In this document: piece by piece, positions 53,954 to 63,523 of the stretch | Position numbering within the stretch: position 1 is the first letter of the stretch | How the letters are laid out: each line of letters starts with the position of its first letter | Assembly (NCBI GenBank): GCA_017521295.1 | Contig: JAFXDF010000026.1 | Span: forward strand, 1 to 64,000 | Source: Clostridia bacterium | GTDB lineage: Bacteria; Bacillota; Clostridia; Oscillospirales; Butyricicoccaceae | Length of the DNA stretch: 64,000 nt | Direction of reading: 5' to 3' | Program-made: the position numbers and the translations under genes | Notes under the pieces: model-generated | Databases searched by the model: none | The model's input: only the letters and a program-made list of their open reading frames with translations | What the model was told of the DNA's origin: nothing

Positions 53954-54874
53954 TTATACGCCGCTGAGATTTTTCTGATAGTCGAACCGATAGATGCGCT
54001 CGATGTGCTTACCTACGCCGTCCAGGCCGGGGAACAGAGATTTTCCGTTGATGCCCAGCATGTTCAGCTCCCGGACGATCTGCTGCTTGGCGCAGACGGG
54101 GATGACGAACTGATACAGGAAGTCGTCGCTGTCATCGCCGTCGCAGGGCGGGCAGTCCTCATCAAGCAGCTTCATGTAATTTTGCTCATCGATCATCTGC
54201 TGGAAGGGGCGCATATCGTTGCCCCAGACCATGAACCAGCTGGACTGGGCCGACATTCTGCCGTCGAACAGATAGGGCGAGTACAAAAAGGGCAGCTCCA
54301 TGGGGCTGGTGGTGCAGACGCCGTTTTCACAGGGTGCAAAGCCCATCAGAGTGCTGATGGCCTCCCTTCTGGCGGACTCGTCGTCAATGAAGTCATAAGC
54401 GGGATCCAGGGTCTTGATGTGGCGGTTGTAGTTCAGCCGGTTGAGCATCCACACCACGGCGTCCTCCTGCCGGCTGTTGTTCTCACAGGCAAAATACAGG
54501 GCCACCAGGGGATTTTCCGACCAGTCCAGAAACCGGGTGGGCACGCCGTAATGCTGGGCCAGCTCCACCCACCAGATGTCGCTTTCGTCCCGGTTCTGGG
54601 TCACATAAGCCGCCGCCTCCTGCCGGAAATGCTGCAGGATGCGCTGTTCGGTGGAAAAGGTCAGATACTTCCGGGCGCTTTCGTCCCAACCCTCGTACTG
54701 CTCGCCGATCTCCCGGAAAATGCCGGGCAAAAGGGGCCATGAAACGTGGGCCATGCCCCGGTATAAAAACTTGCTGGACACGGGGTTGTTGAGGCCGCCG
54801 TCTTTGGCGTACGCTTTGTCCAGCCTGCGGATGATCTCCAGATACTGGGAGACACTCGTGATCTCTTTCTGCAT
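53954..54874 (-). CDS. FRG domain-containing protein
   Basis: A 306-residue soluble protein. The FRG signature is present: KFLYRGMAHVSWPLLPGIFRE near 35 (Tyr-Arg-Gly), then the helical QRILQHFRQEAAAYV and WWVELAQHYGVPTRFLDWSENPLVALYFAC near 102-130. The C-terminal half is variable (SPMELPFLYSPYLFDGRMSAQSSWFMVW). FRG domains are scattered in phages and near restriction and defence genes and have no proven activity. Here it stands alone beside a broken ABC gene. Start follows AAGGGAGG. Confidence 0.82.
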   Translation of the reverse strand: MQKEITSVSQYLEIIRRLDKAYAKDGGLNNPVSSKFLYRGMAHVSWPLLPGIFREIGEQYEGWDESARKYLTFSTEQRILQHFRQEAAAYVTQNRDESDIWWVELAQHYGVPTRFLDWSENPLVALYFACENNSRQEDAVVWMLNRLNYNRHIKTLDPAYDFIDDESARREAISTLMGFAPCENGVCTTSPMELPFLYSPYLFDGRMSAQSSWFMVWGNDMRPFQQMIDEQNYMKLLDEDCPPCDGDDSDDFLYQFVIPVCAKQQIVRELNMLGINGKSLFPGLDGVGKHIERIYRFDYQKNLSGV

Positions 54875-54936
54875 AAAACGACCTCCCTTGCTGATTTCAG
54901 TTTAGCAAGGGAGGCCGGGGTTGTCAAGGGAGAGAC

Positions 54937-55476
54937 TTATCCGTAATATTGTGCCTGCAAAGCAAAGAGCTGGGCGTATTCTCCGCCGCGGGCCATAAGT
55001 GCGTCATGGGTGTCCAGTTCGGTAAGCCGCCCCTTTGCAAAGACCGCTACCCGGTCGCAAAACCGGGCTGAGGACATGCGGTGGGAAATATAAACGGCGG
55101 TTTTCCCTGCCACCAGCGCGGCAAACTGCCGGTACAATTCATACTCTGCCCGGGGATCCAGGGCGGCGGCAGGCTCGTCCAGCACCACAATGGGCGCTTC
55201 CCGATACAGCGCCCGAGCCAGGGCGATCTTTTGCCCCTCTCCGCCCGACGGCTCAAAACCGTCCTCTTCAAACAGTTTGCTCACATGGGTATGAATCCTC
55301 TTTGGCAGACTGTCCAGCCTGGGTCCCATTCCCACCTGCCGAAGCAGTAATTCTACCCTATGGTCATCGGCCGGAAGGGCCAGTGCCACGTTATCCCGTA
55401 AGGACATGGAAAAAAGCCGATAGTCCTGGCTGTTCCGCTCGTAAAAGTTTACAAATTTCTCCAAATTTAGGCACAA
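54937..55476 (-). pseudogene. Truncated ABC transporter ATP-binding protein
   Basis: The frame encodes only the rear part of an exporter-type ABC protein: Q-loop region NSQDYRLFSMSLRDNVAL, signature EPSGGEGQKIALARALY, Walker B PIVVLDEPAAALDP, H-loop AVYISHRMSSAR and the C-terminal tail. The transmembrane domain and Walker A are missing, so it cannot bind ATP normally. The open frame begins with a TTG without ribosome-binding site, just behind an unrelated hairpin. It is read as the relic of a deletion that removed the first two thirds of the gene. Confidence 0.78.
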
Positions 55477-55484
55477 GAAATTCT

Positions 55485-55517
55485 CCCCCGAAAGCGTGAC
55501 TTTCGGGGGTATTTTTT
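55485..55517 (+). terminator. Orphan terminator-like hairpin at the ABC deletion edge
   Basis: Stem CCCCCGAAAG / CTTTCGGGGG with a 5-nt loop followed by TATTTTTT on the plus strand, yet no plus-strand gene leads into it. It may be a leftover from the deleted neighbour and protects the V-ATPase promoter from read-through. Confidence 0.6.
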
Positions 55518-55565
55518 CGCCTTTTTCCAGAAATCAATAGAATATTTTTCTCAATTTTGCATATA

Positions 55566-55580
55566 CTACCAAAATGGTAG
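55566..55580. promoter_or_regulatory. Inverted repeat CTACCA-AAA-TGGTAG upstream of the V-ATPase promoter
   Basis: Perfect 6-3-6 dyad centred about 46 bp upstream of the minus-35 box. Possible regulator site. Confidence 0.4.
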
Positions 55581-55618
55581 AGACTATAGCATTTTCATGC
55601 TAAGTGCACAAAGTTTTA

Positions 55619-55647
55619 TTGACCAAACCCGATATGTTTGGTATAAT
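55619..55647 (+). promoter_or_regulatory. V-ATPase operon promoter with dyad in the spacer
   Basis: TTGACC (55619-55624), 17-bp spacer, TATAAT (55642-55647). The spacer holds CCAAAC-N7-GTTTGG (55623-55641), an arrangement that would let a repressor block polymerase. Confidence 0.82.
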
Positions 55648-55681
55648 TAACAATAACAACCACTGAAAGAGGGGTGAAACC

Positions 55682-55990
55682 ATGCTGGATGATACCATCC
55701 GTAAAATCAAGGAAGCGGAAGAGGCGGCCGAACAGGAAAAGGCAGCCTGTCGCGCCCGGCTCCAGCGTATGCTTGCCGATGCCGAACAAGATGCAGCCGC
55801 CATGACTGTTCAGGCAGAAGAGACCCTCCGTCAGGAACAGGCTGTGCTGCTGGATCAGGCGGAACAAGAAGCTGCCGCCATTCGCAGCCAGATCCTGGAA
55901 AAAGCCTATCAGGAATGTGATCTGCTGCGGGCACAGGTCCGACGAAACGACGGTCGTGCCATCGAGGTCATCCTGACAAAGGGGGTGTAG
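55682..55990 (+). CDS. V-type ATPase subunit H/G-like (peripheral stalk coiled coil)
   Basis: A 102-residue charged helical protein (IRKIKEAEEAAEQEKAACRARLQRMLADAEQDA), almost all heptad-like, as expected for the stalk subunit that pairs with subunit E (AhaH/NtpF-like naming varies). First gene of the operon, with RBS AGAGGGGTG. Confidence 0.75.
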   Translation: MLDDTIRKIKEAEEAAEQEKAACRARLQRMLADAEQDAAAMTVQAEETLRQEQAVLLDQAEQEAAAIRSQILEKAYQECDLLRAQVRRNDGRAIEVILTKGV

Positions 55991-55993
55991 CCT

Positions 55994-57916
55994 TTGGCCA
56001 TTGTCAAAATGAAAGCACTTTCCTTGCTGGTGCCGCTGGAGGATCACAAGGCCCTCCTCCGGGATCTGCAGCGGCTGGGCTGTGTGGCGCTGGAGACTGC
56101 CGAGGCAGAAGGCTTCCAGGCGCTCCCGGCCCAGGCAGGGGATCTGCGGCAGACCATTCGTGAGGTCCAGCGCGCACTGGAGATCCTGGGGCGCTTTGTC
56201 CCCCGGAAAAAGCCGCTGCTCTCCCCCAGACGGGACATTTCTGCGCAGGATTTCTGGGACGAAGGTCTTTGGAATGCCGGTCTGGACAGCGCCCGGCGTA
56301 TCGGGCAGTATCAGCAGACGCTGGACACACTGTCCGCCCGGGAGACCCAGCTGCAGGCACAACGACTGGGTCTGCTGCCCTGGCAGCATCATTCGCTGCC
56401 CCTGGAGACCCAGGGCACCCGCACCACCCGCCTGCTCCCCGGCACTTTGCCTGCAGCGATTGCCCTTCCGGCAGTCCAGGAAAGCCTGCAGCAGACGGCG
56501 AACACCGCCATTCTGCAGCCCATCAGTTCCGACAAGGATCTGCATTATCTGGTACTGCTGTTCCATGAAAGCCAGGAAAAGGAGGCCATGGATCATCTTC
56601 GGCCCATGGGCTTTGCCCTTCCCGGCTGGAAAGGCCTGGAAGGCACCGCAGCGGATAATATCCGGCGCATCGACCTGGAGCTGGACCGTATCAAGGGCCA
56701 GCAGCAGGCGGCAAGACAGGGCATCCTGGCCCTGGGTGACCAATATGAGGGGCTGGAGACCACCCTGGACCGGCTGTCCCAGCTGCTTTCCCGGGAGGAA
56801 GCTACCGAACGGCTGCGCAGCCGGGGCAGCGTGGCACTGCTGAAGGGCTGGATGCCCGCAGCCCGGGAGGGAGACTTCCTTCGGCTCATGGAAAAAAACG
56901 ACTGTGCCTGGCAGCTGCGGGAGCCCGAACAGGAGGAATATCCCCAGGTCCCGGTGTCCCTGCAAAACAATTTCCTCACCCGCCCGCTGAGCATGGTCAC
57001 CGATATGTACTCCCTTCCGGCCTACGGCTCGCTGGATCCCAACCCGCTGATGGCTCCCTTCTTCATCTTCTTCTATGGCTTTATGATGGCCGACATGGGC
57101 TACGGCATTCTGATGATGCTGGCCTCCTATATCATTTTGAAGAAGGCAAAGCCCCACGGGCCCACCATGCGGCACATGATCCCGCTGCTGGGACTGTGCG
57201 GCGTCAGCACCTTTGTGATGGGTGCGCTGACCGGCGGCTTTTTCGGCGATCTGCTGCCCCAGCTGGCCATGATGTTAAATCCCGACACCACCTTTACCGC
57301 CATGCCCGCCCTGTTTTCTCCGCTGGATGATGCCCTGGCCGTGCTGGTGGGCTCGCTGGCCATCGGCCTCTGCCAGATCTTCACCGGCATGGGCATCAAT
57401 GTCTACAAGCAGGTCAAGCGGGGCGAGATCATGGCTGCCATCTGCAACGAGGGCGCCTGGTTCGCCGTATTTGCCCTCTTCGCCATCGGCCTGCTGGCAG
57501 GGCAGCTGAAGATCGCCGGTATCGCCATCGGCGTGATCCTGATTCTCACCCAGGGCTATGGCAAAAAAGGCATTGTGGGCAAGCTGATGGGCATCGGTGG
57601 CTCGCTGTACAGCAACATCACCGGCTACTTCAGCGATATTTTGTCCTATTCCCGCCTGATGGCCCTCATGCTGGCCGGCGCGGTCATCGCGCAGGTGTTC
57701 AACACCCTGGGCGGCATCACCGGCAACGTGATTTTGTTCTTTGTCATCTCCATGGTGGGCAACGGCATCAACTTTGCCCTCAACCTGCTGGGCTGCTTCG
57801 TCCACGATATGCGCCTGCAGTGTCTGGAGTTTTTCAACCGGTTCTATGAGGACGGCGGCAAGCCCTTCCGGCCTTTGTGTACCGATACCCAGCACGTGAA
57901 TATCATTCAAGAATAA
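55994..57916 (+). CDS. ntpI: V-type ATP synthase subunit I
   Basis: The large stator membrane subunit that forms the ion half-channels. The 640-residue protein has a soluble N-terminal half (about 1-335, MAIVKMKALSLLVPLEDHKALLRDLQ) and a membrane half with seven or eight helices, including FFIFFYGFMMADMGYGILM, GGFFGDLLPQLA, and YFSDILSYSRLMALMLAGAVIAQVFN with the conserved Arg. NCFVHDMRLQCLEFFNRFYEDGG-like end is typical. The start is TTG (TTGGCCATTGTC), after GGGGGTG. Length is normal. Confidence 0.92.
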   Translation: MAIVKMKALSLLVPLEDHKALLRDLQRLGCVALETAEAEGFQALPAQAGDLRQTIREVQRALEILGRFVPRKKPLLSPRRDISAQDFWDEGLWNAGLDSARRIGQYQQTLDTLSARETQLQAQRLGLLPWQHHSLPLETQGTRTTRLLPGTLPAAIALPAVQESLQQTANTAILQPISSDKDLHYLVLLFHESQEKEAMDHLRPMGFALPGWKGLEGTAADNIRRIDLELDRIKGQQQAARQGILALGDQYEGLETTLDRLSQLLSREEATERLRSRGSVALLKGWMPAAREGDFLRLMEKNDCAWQLREPEQEEYPQVPVSLQNNFLTRPLSMVTDMYSLPAYGSLDPNPLMAPFFIFFYGFMMADMGYGILMMLASYIILKKAKPHGPTMRHMIPLLGLCGVSTFVMGALTGGFFGDLLPQLAMMLNPDTTFTAMPALFSPLDDALAVLVGSLAIGLCQIFTGMGINVYKQVKRGEIMAAICNEGAWFAVFALFAIGLLAGQLKIAGIAIGVILILTQGYGKKGIVGKLMGIGGSLYSNITGYFSDILSYSRLMALMLAGAVIAQVFNTLGGITGNVILFFVISMVGNGINFALNLLGCFVHDMRLQCLEFFNRFYEDGGKPFRPLCTDTQHVNIIQE

Positions 57917-57922
57917 CGATAA

Positions 57923-58414
<492 letters not shown>

Positions 58415-58441
58415 TTCTCTGACAAACGAGGAGGAACGCCT

Positions 58442-59026
58442 ATGAACGGCATGGACAACATCCTCCGCCGCATCCGGGAGGACGCACAGCGTGAAATGGA
58501 TGCCATGCAGCAGGAGGCCCTGGAAAAGCGGGAAGCCATCCTGGCCCGGGGCCGGGAGCAATCGGAACGGCTATTGGCCGAGGGTCGGCAGAAAAACCTT
58601 CAGCTGGCCGAAGGCCGCAAGGCCCGACTGATCAGCGCCGCCAACATGGAATCCCGGCAGGTGCTGCTGTACAACAAACAAAAATACATTGATGAAGTCT
58701 TTACCCTGGCCAAAAAACGCATCGAAGCCCTGCCCTGGGCGGACTATGCCGAATATCTGGCACAGTGGATCGCCCATTCTGCCGAGACCGGCACCGAAAC
58801 GGTGATCCTGTCAGAGCGCAACCGGGAAAAGATGGGCCAGCTGGTGATCCAGCGGGCCAACACCCTCCGGGAAGGCGGCGCCTTTACCCTTGCGGCAGAG
58901 ACCCGGGACATTCAGGGGGTCATCCTTCGCCGGGGCAGTGTGGAGATCAACGGCAGTCTGGACTACCGGTTCGGTCTGCTGCGGGAACGCCTTGCCACCG
59001 AAGTGGCCCAAGTGTTGTTTCAGTGA
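58442..59026 (+). CDS. ntpE: V-type ATP synthase subunit E
   Basis: Peripheral stalk subunit of 194 residues: long N-terminal helix (REDAQREMDAMQQEALEKREAILARG) and a C-terminal alpha/beta domain with VILSERNREKMGQLVIQR and GVILRRGSVEINGSLDYRFGLLRERL, the last block characteristic of the family. RBS GAGGAGG. Confidence 0.92.
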   Translation: MNGMDNILRRIREDAQREMDAMQQEALEKREAILARGREQSERLLAEGRQKNLQLAEGRKARLISAANMESRQVLLYNKQKYIDEVFTLAKKRIEALPWADYAEYLAQWIAHSAETGTETVILSERNREKMGQLVIQRANTLREGGAFTLAAETRDIQGVILRRGSVEINGSLDYRFGLLRERLATEVAQVLFQ

Positions 59027-59053
59027 CCGAAAGACGCGAAAGGAGGGGTATTT

Positions 59054-60049
59054 TTGACAAAAACCGTGAAAGATGAACGATACCTCTGCGTTTCGGCCTA
59101 CGTTCGGGCTCTGGAGGCACAGCTTTTGACCGATGGCGACCTGCAGCGCATGATCGATGCCGACGATGTTCGGGAGGCCATCCGGGTGCTCACCGACCAC
59201 GGATACCCGGAAATGGCCCCCCATATGGTCTCGCTGGAGGACACCCTCCGGCACCATCGGGAGGCGCTGATGGCATCCCTTTCGGACTTCCTGCCGGAAG
59301 GCGGACTGCTGGATCTGTTACGCATCCGCTATGACTACCACAACGCCAAGGTGGCCCTCAAGGCCCTGTGGACCGATGTGGACGCCACCCGGCTGCTGAT
59401 GGGCGGTGGACGGCTGGAGCCCCTGTGGCTGTACCAGACCCTCTGCACCGGCGAGGATCAAAAGCTGCCCCCCGTCATGGAGCAGGCCGTACAGGAGGCC
59501 AGAGAACGGGTGGGTGCCACCCTGGATCCCCAAAAGGGCGATTTGCTGCTGGACAAAGCGGCCTTTGCCGAGCAAAGTGCCCTGGCAGAAGCCGTGGGCA
59601 GTCCCTTCCTTCTGGACTATGTGGCCCTGCTCATCGACACCGCCAACCTGCAGGCTGCCGTCCGCATCCTGCGGATGGGAAAGGTTGCCATTCTGCTGGA
59701 GGAATCGCTCCTTCCCGGCGGCACGGTGGCCCAAGACCGGCTGCTGGAAAGCGCCCGTGCAGGCACCATCGCCGACCTTTACGCCGCCTCTCCCCTGGAG
59801 GAAGCGGCAGGTTTGGGCCAGCAAGCCCTGTCGGGCGGCGGCCTGACCGCCTTTGAAAAGGCCTGTGACGACGCCCAGAATGCCTTTTTACAGAGGGCCA
59901 TGCTGATTCCCTTCGGCCCCGAGCCGGTGCTGGCGTTTGTTGCCGCACGGGAGCAGGAGATGCGCAACGTGCGCATCATTATCAGCGGGAAGCTGGCAAA
60001 GCTGCCCGCCTCCACCATTCGGGAAAGGATGCGTGAGGCTTATGTCTAA
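59054..60049 (+). CDS. ntpC: V-type ATP synthase subunit C
   Basis: This 331-residue all-helical subunit (V-ATPase d homologue) links the central shaft to the K ring. Conserved parts are YLCVSAYVRALEAQLLT near 10, LRIRYDYHNAKVALKAL near 88, FLLDYVALLIDTANLQAAVRILRMGK near 170, and the end AFVAAREQEMRNVRIIISGKLAKLP. The start is TTG with AGGAGGGG ahead. It overlaps the next gene by 8 bp. Confidence 0.92.
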   Translation: MTKTVKDERYLCVSAYVRALEAQLLTDGDLQRMIDADDVREAIRVLTDHGYPEMAPHMVSLEDTLRHHREALMASLSDFLPEGGLLDLLRIRYDYHNAKVALKALWTDVDATRLLMGGGRLEPLWLYQTLCTGEDQKLPPVMEQAVQEARERVGATLDPQKGDLLLDKAAFAEQSALAEAVGSPFLLDYVALLIDTANLQAAVRILRMGKVAILLEESLLPGGTVAQDRLLESARAGTIADLYAASPLEEAAGLGQQALSGGGLTAFEKACDDAQNAFLQRAMLIPFGPEPVLAFVAAREQEMRNVRIIISGKLAKLPASTIRERMREAYV

Positions 60050-60350
60050 AATCGCCGTGCTGGGCGACCGGGACAGCATCCTGGGCTTTAAGGCCCTGGG
60101 GCTGGAGGTCCTGTTCGCAGAGGACCGGGACCGGGCGGCCAAAGAGCTGCACCGGCTGGCCCGGGAGGAATATGCCATCATCTATATCACCGAAGATCTG
60201 GCCCAAACCATGATGGCTGATATTGAGAAATACCACGACAAGCCCGCACCGGCGGTCATTTTGATCCCCGGCCGGAGCGGCAGCCTGGGTGTGGCCCAGG
60301 GGGCGTTAAAGGCGGCTGTGGAGCGCGCTGTGGGCGCCGACATTTCATAG
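60042..60350 (+). CDS. ntpF: V-type ATP synthase subunit F
   Basis: A 102-residue alpha/beta protein of the central shaft: [35 protein letters not shown] and [14 protein letters not shown] are all typical. The start lies inside the end of the subunit C gene, with GGAAAGGATG nearby. Subunit naming follows the archaeal/bacterial A-F scheme; in the Enterococcus scheme the same gene is ntpG. Confidence 0.9.
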   Translation: MSKIAVLGDRDSILGFKALGLEVLFAEDRDRAAKELHRLAREEYAIIYITEDLAQTMMADIEKYHDKPAPAVILIPGRSGSLGVAQGALKAAVERAVGADIS

Positions 60351-60366
60351 GAAGGGAGTTTTTTGC

Positions 60367-62142
60367 ATGAGCGGAACCATTGTGAAGGTCTCCGGCCCGC
60401 TGGTAGTCGCCGAGGGTCTGGAGCACGCCAACATGGCCGACGTGGTGCGGGTAGGCGAACACCGCCTGATCGGTGAGATCTTGAACATGACCGGCGGCCG
60501 CGCCTCCATTCAGGTTTATGAAGAGACCTCCGGTCTGGGCCCCGGTGCACGGGTGGATACCACCTGCGCACCCTTGAGTGTGGAGCTGGGCCCCGGCCTG
60601 ATCCAGAATATTTACGACGGCATCCAGCGTCCGCTGGAGGAGATCATGAAAAAGTCGGGCGCCAACCTGGCCCGCGGCGTGGAGGTTCCCGCCCTGGATC
60701 CCGACAAGCTGTGGCACTTCGTCCCGGTGGCCAAGGCCGGTGACAGGGTGCGGGGCGGCGACGTGCTGGGCACCGTTCAGGAGACCCCTGTGGTGCTCCA
60801 CAAGATCATGGTACCCGTCAAGCTGTCGGGCACGCTGACCTCCATCATCGCAGAGGGTGACTACACCATCCGGGAGATCGTGGCCCATCTGAATGATGAA
60901 AAGGGCATCGACCACCCCTTGACCATGGTGCAGAAATGGCCCGTCCGGGTGGGCCGACCCTATCAGAAGAAATTCCCGCCGGTCCAGCCCCTGCAGTCGG
61001 GCCAACGGGTCATCGATACCATGTTCCCCATCGCAAAGGGCGGCACCGCCGCCGTCCCCGGCCCCTTTGGCTCGGGCAAAACGGTGGTACAGCACCAGCT
61101 GGCAAAGTGGTCTGACGTGGACATCGTCATCTACATCGGCTGTGGCGAGCGTGGCAACGAAATGACCGACGTTCTCCGGGAATTCCCCGAGCTGGTGGAC
61201 CCCCGAACGGGCGAGAGCCTGATGAAGCGCACCGTGCTCATCGCCAACACCTCCGATATGCCGGTTGCCGCCCGGGAAGCCAGCGTTTATACCGGCATCA
61301 CCATCGCAGAGTACTTCCGGGATATGGGCTATGACGTGGCGGTTATCGCCGACTCCACCTCCCGCTGGGCCGAGGCGCTCCGGGAAATGTCGGGCCGACT
61401 GGAAGAGATGCCCGGCGAGGAAGGCTATCCTGCCTATCTGGCCTCCCGGTTGGCCCAGTTCTATGAGCGGGCCGGTATGGTGCAGACTCTGGGCTCGGAG
61501 GAGCGTCGCGGCTCCATCACCGCCGTGGGTGCCGTCTCTCCTCCCGGCGGCGACCTGTCCGAGCCGGTGGCACAGGGCACCATGCGCATCGTCAAGGTGT
61601 TCTGGTCACTGGATGCCTCCCTGGCCTACCGCCGCCACTTCCCGGCCATCAACTGGCTCAACTCCTATTCCCTCTATCTGGACAGCATGAAGCCCTGGCT
61701 GGATGAACACTTTGGCCCCGAGTTCCTCCGCAACCGCAACGCCGCCATGGCCATGCTGCAGAGCGAAAACGAGCTGCAGGAGATCGTCCAGCTGGTGGGT
61801 AAGGACGCCCTCTCCCCCGCCGACCAGCTGACCCTGGAGGTTGCCAAAATGGTCCGGGAGGACTTCCTCCAGCAGAACGCCTTTATGGACGTGGACAGCT
61901 ATTCCGACCGCACCCGGCAGAAGCTGCTGCTGGGACTGATCCTGGACTATGACCGGCAGTGCCGGGAGGCCATCGGTAAGGGCGCAGCCCTGCAGCCCCT
62001 GCTGGACATCCCCGCCCGGGAAGAGATCGGCCGCGCCAAATATGTAGAAGCCGATGCATATGAGCAGGAATACGCCCGCATTGCCGACCAGATGACCCAA
62101 CAGATCGCCGCCATTGCAGAGAAAGCAGGTGAAACGCTGTGA
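60367..62142 (+). CDS. ntpA: V-type ATP synthase catalytic subunit A
   Basis: The catalytic subunit, 591 residues. P-loop [17 protein letters not shown] near 234, the extra non-homologous region typical of A subunits (about 110-190), catalytic Glu in [15 protein letters not shown] near 260, and [22 protein letters not shown] near 330. It produces or uses ATP at the interface with subunit B. RBS AAGGGAG. Confidence 0.97.
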   Translation: MSGTIVKVSGPLVVAEGLEHANMADVVRVGEHRLIGEILNMTGGRASIQVYEETSGLGPGARVDTTCAPLSVELGPGLIQNIYDGIQRPLEEIMKKSGANLARGVEVPALDPDKLWHFVPVAKAGDRVRGGDVLGTVQETPVVLHKIMVPVKLSGTLTSIIAEGDYTIREIVAHLNDEKGIDHPLTMVQKWPVRVGRPYQKKFPPVQPLQSGQRVIDTMFPIAKGGTAAVPGPFGSGKTVVQHQLAKWSDVDIVIYIGCGERGNEMTDVLREFPELVDPRTGESLMKRTVLIANTSDMPVAAREASVYTGITIAEYFRDMGYDVAVIADSTSRWAEALREMSGRLEEMPGEEGYPAYLASRLAQFYERAGMVQTLGSEERRGSITAVGAVSPPGGDLSEPVAQGTMRIVKVFWSLDASLAYRRHFPAINWLNSYSLYLDSMKPWLDEHFGPEFLRNRNAAMAMLQSENELQEIVQLVGKDALSPADQLTLEVAKMVREDFLQQNAFMDVDSYSDRTRQKLLLGLILDYDRQCREAIGKGAALQPLLDIPAREEIGRAKYVEADAYEQEYARIADQMTQQIAAIAEKAGETL

Positions 62143-63512
62143 AAGAATACAGAACGATCCACGAAATATCCGGCCCGCTGATGATAGTGGAGCAGGTCAG
62201 CAACGTCACCTACGACGAGCTGGCCGAGATCGAGCTTTCCGACGGCAGCATCCGCCGCTGCAAGGTGCTGGAGGTCAACGGCGACAAGGCCGTGGTCCAG
62301 CTGTTTGAAAGCTCGGCAGGCATCAACCTGCGGGACAGTAAGATCCGTTTTCTGGGCCATCCGCTGGAGCTGGCCGTGTCCGGCGATATGCTGGGCCGTG
62401 TCTTCAACGGCATGGGCCAGCCCATTGACGGCGGCCCCGCCATTCTGGCCGAAAAGCGGCTGGACATCAACGGCTCTCCCATCAATCCCGCCGCCCGCAA
62501 CTATCCCAACGAGTTCATCCAGACGGGCATTTCCACCATCGACGGTCTGAACACCCTGGTGCGGGGACAGAAGCTGCCCATTTTCTCGGGCTCGGGCCTG
62601 CCCCACGCCCAGCTGGCGGCCCAGATCGCCCGTCAGGCAAGGGTGCTGGATGGGGAATCCAATTTTGCGGTGGTGTTCGCCGCCATCGGCATCACCTTTG
62701 AGGAGGCCGAATACTTTATCTCCGATTTCAAGCGCACCGGCGCCATTGACCGCACGGTGCTGTTCACCAATCTGGCCAACGACCCGGCGGTCGAACGTAT
62801 CGCCACCCCCCGTATGGCCCTCACCGCCGCCGAATATCTGGCCTTTGAAAAGGGGATGCACGTTCTGGTCATCCTCACCGACATCACCAACTATGCCGAG
62901 GCGCTGCGGGAGGTCTCTGCCGCCCGTAAGGAAGTTCCCGGCCGCCGTGGCTATCCCGGCTATCTGTACACCGACCTGGCCACCATGTACGAGCGTGCCG
63001 GCCGCAAGCTGGGGCTGGAGGGCTCCATCACTATGATCCCCATCCTCACCATGCCCGAGGATGACAAGACCCATCCCATCCCCGACCTGACCGGCTACAT
63101 CACCGAGGGACAGATCATCCTGTCCCGGGACCTGTACCGCAAGGGCGTTCTGCCGCCGGTGGACGTGCTGCCCTCCCTGTCCCGTTTGAAGGACAAGGGC
63201 GTGGGCGTGGGCAAGACCCGGGAGGATCACGCCCCCACCATGAACCAGCTGTTTGCCGCCTATGCTTCTGGCAAGGAGGCCAAAGAGCTGATGACCATTC
63301 TGGGCGAGGCCGCCCTGTCCCCCACCGACCTGCTGTACGCCAAGTTTGCCGAGGAGTTTGAAAAGCGCTATGTCTCCCAGGGCAGCGAGGAAAACCGGGA
63401 CATCTTCCAGACGCTGGATCTGGGCTGGGAGCTGCTGCGCATCCTGCCCCGCGGTGAATTAAAGCGTATCAAGGGCGAAATGGTGGACAAATATTATCCT
63501 GTCCGGGAGTGA
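62139..63512 (+). CDS. ntpB: V-type ATP synthase subunit B
   Basis: The non-catalytic partner of subunit A, 457 residues, without a functional P-loop ([17 protein letters not shown] in its place near 150). Other blocks: [21 protein letters not shown] near 88, [40 protein letters not shown] near 250 and [22 protein letters not shown] near 305. The GTG start overlaps the subunit A stop (GTGA). Confidence 0.97.
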   Translation: MKEYRTIHEISGPLMIVEQVSNVTYDELAEIELSDGSIRRCKVLEVNGDKAVVQLFESSAGINLRDSKIRFLGHPLELAVSGDMLGRVFNGMGQPIDGGPAILAEKRLDINGSPINPAARNYPNEFIQTGISTIDGLNTLVRGQKLPIFSGSGLPHAQLAAQIARQARVLDGESNFAVVFAAIGITFEEAEYFISDFKRTGAIDRTVLFTNLANDPAVERIATPRMALTAAEYLAFEKGMHVLVILTDITNYAEALREVSAARKEVPGRRGYPGYLYTDLATMYERAGRKLGLEGSITMIPILTMPEDDKTHPIPDLTGYITEGQIILSRDLYRKGVLPPVDVLPSLSRLKDKGVGVGKTREDHAPTMNQLFAAYASGKEAKELMTILGEAALSPTDLLYAKFAEEFEKRYVSQGSEENRDIFQTLDLGWELLRILPRGELKRIKGEMVDKYYPVRE

Positions 63513-63523
63513 GGTGAGCATTT

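Noticed and set aside
53675-54742. A 355-codon plus-strand frame through the intergenic block and the FRG gene
   Set aside because: Mostly antisense to the FRG gene, whose motifs and ribosome-binding site are clear; the first part is low-complexity and spans hairpins.
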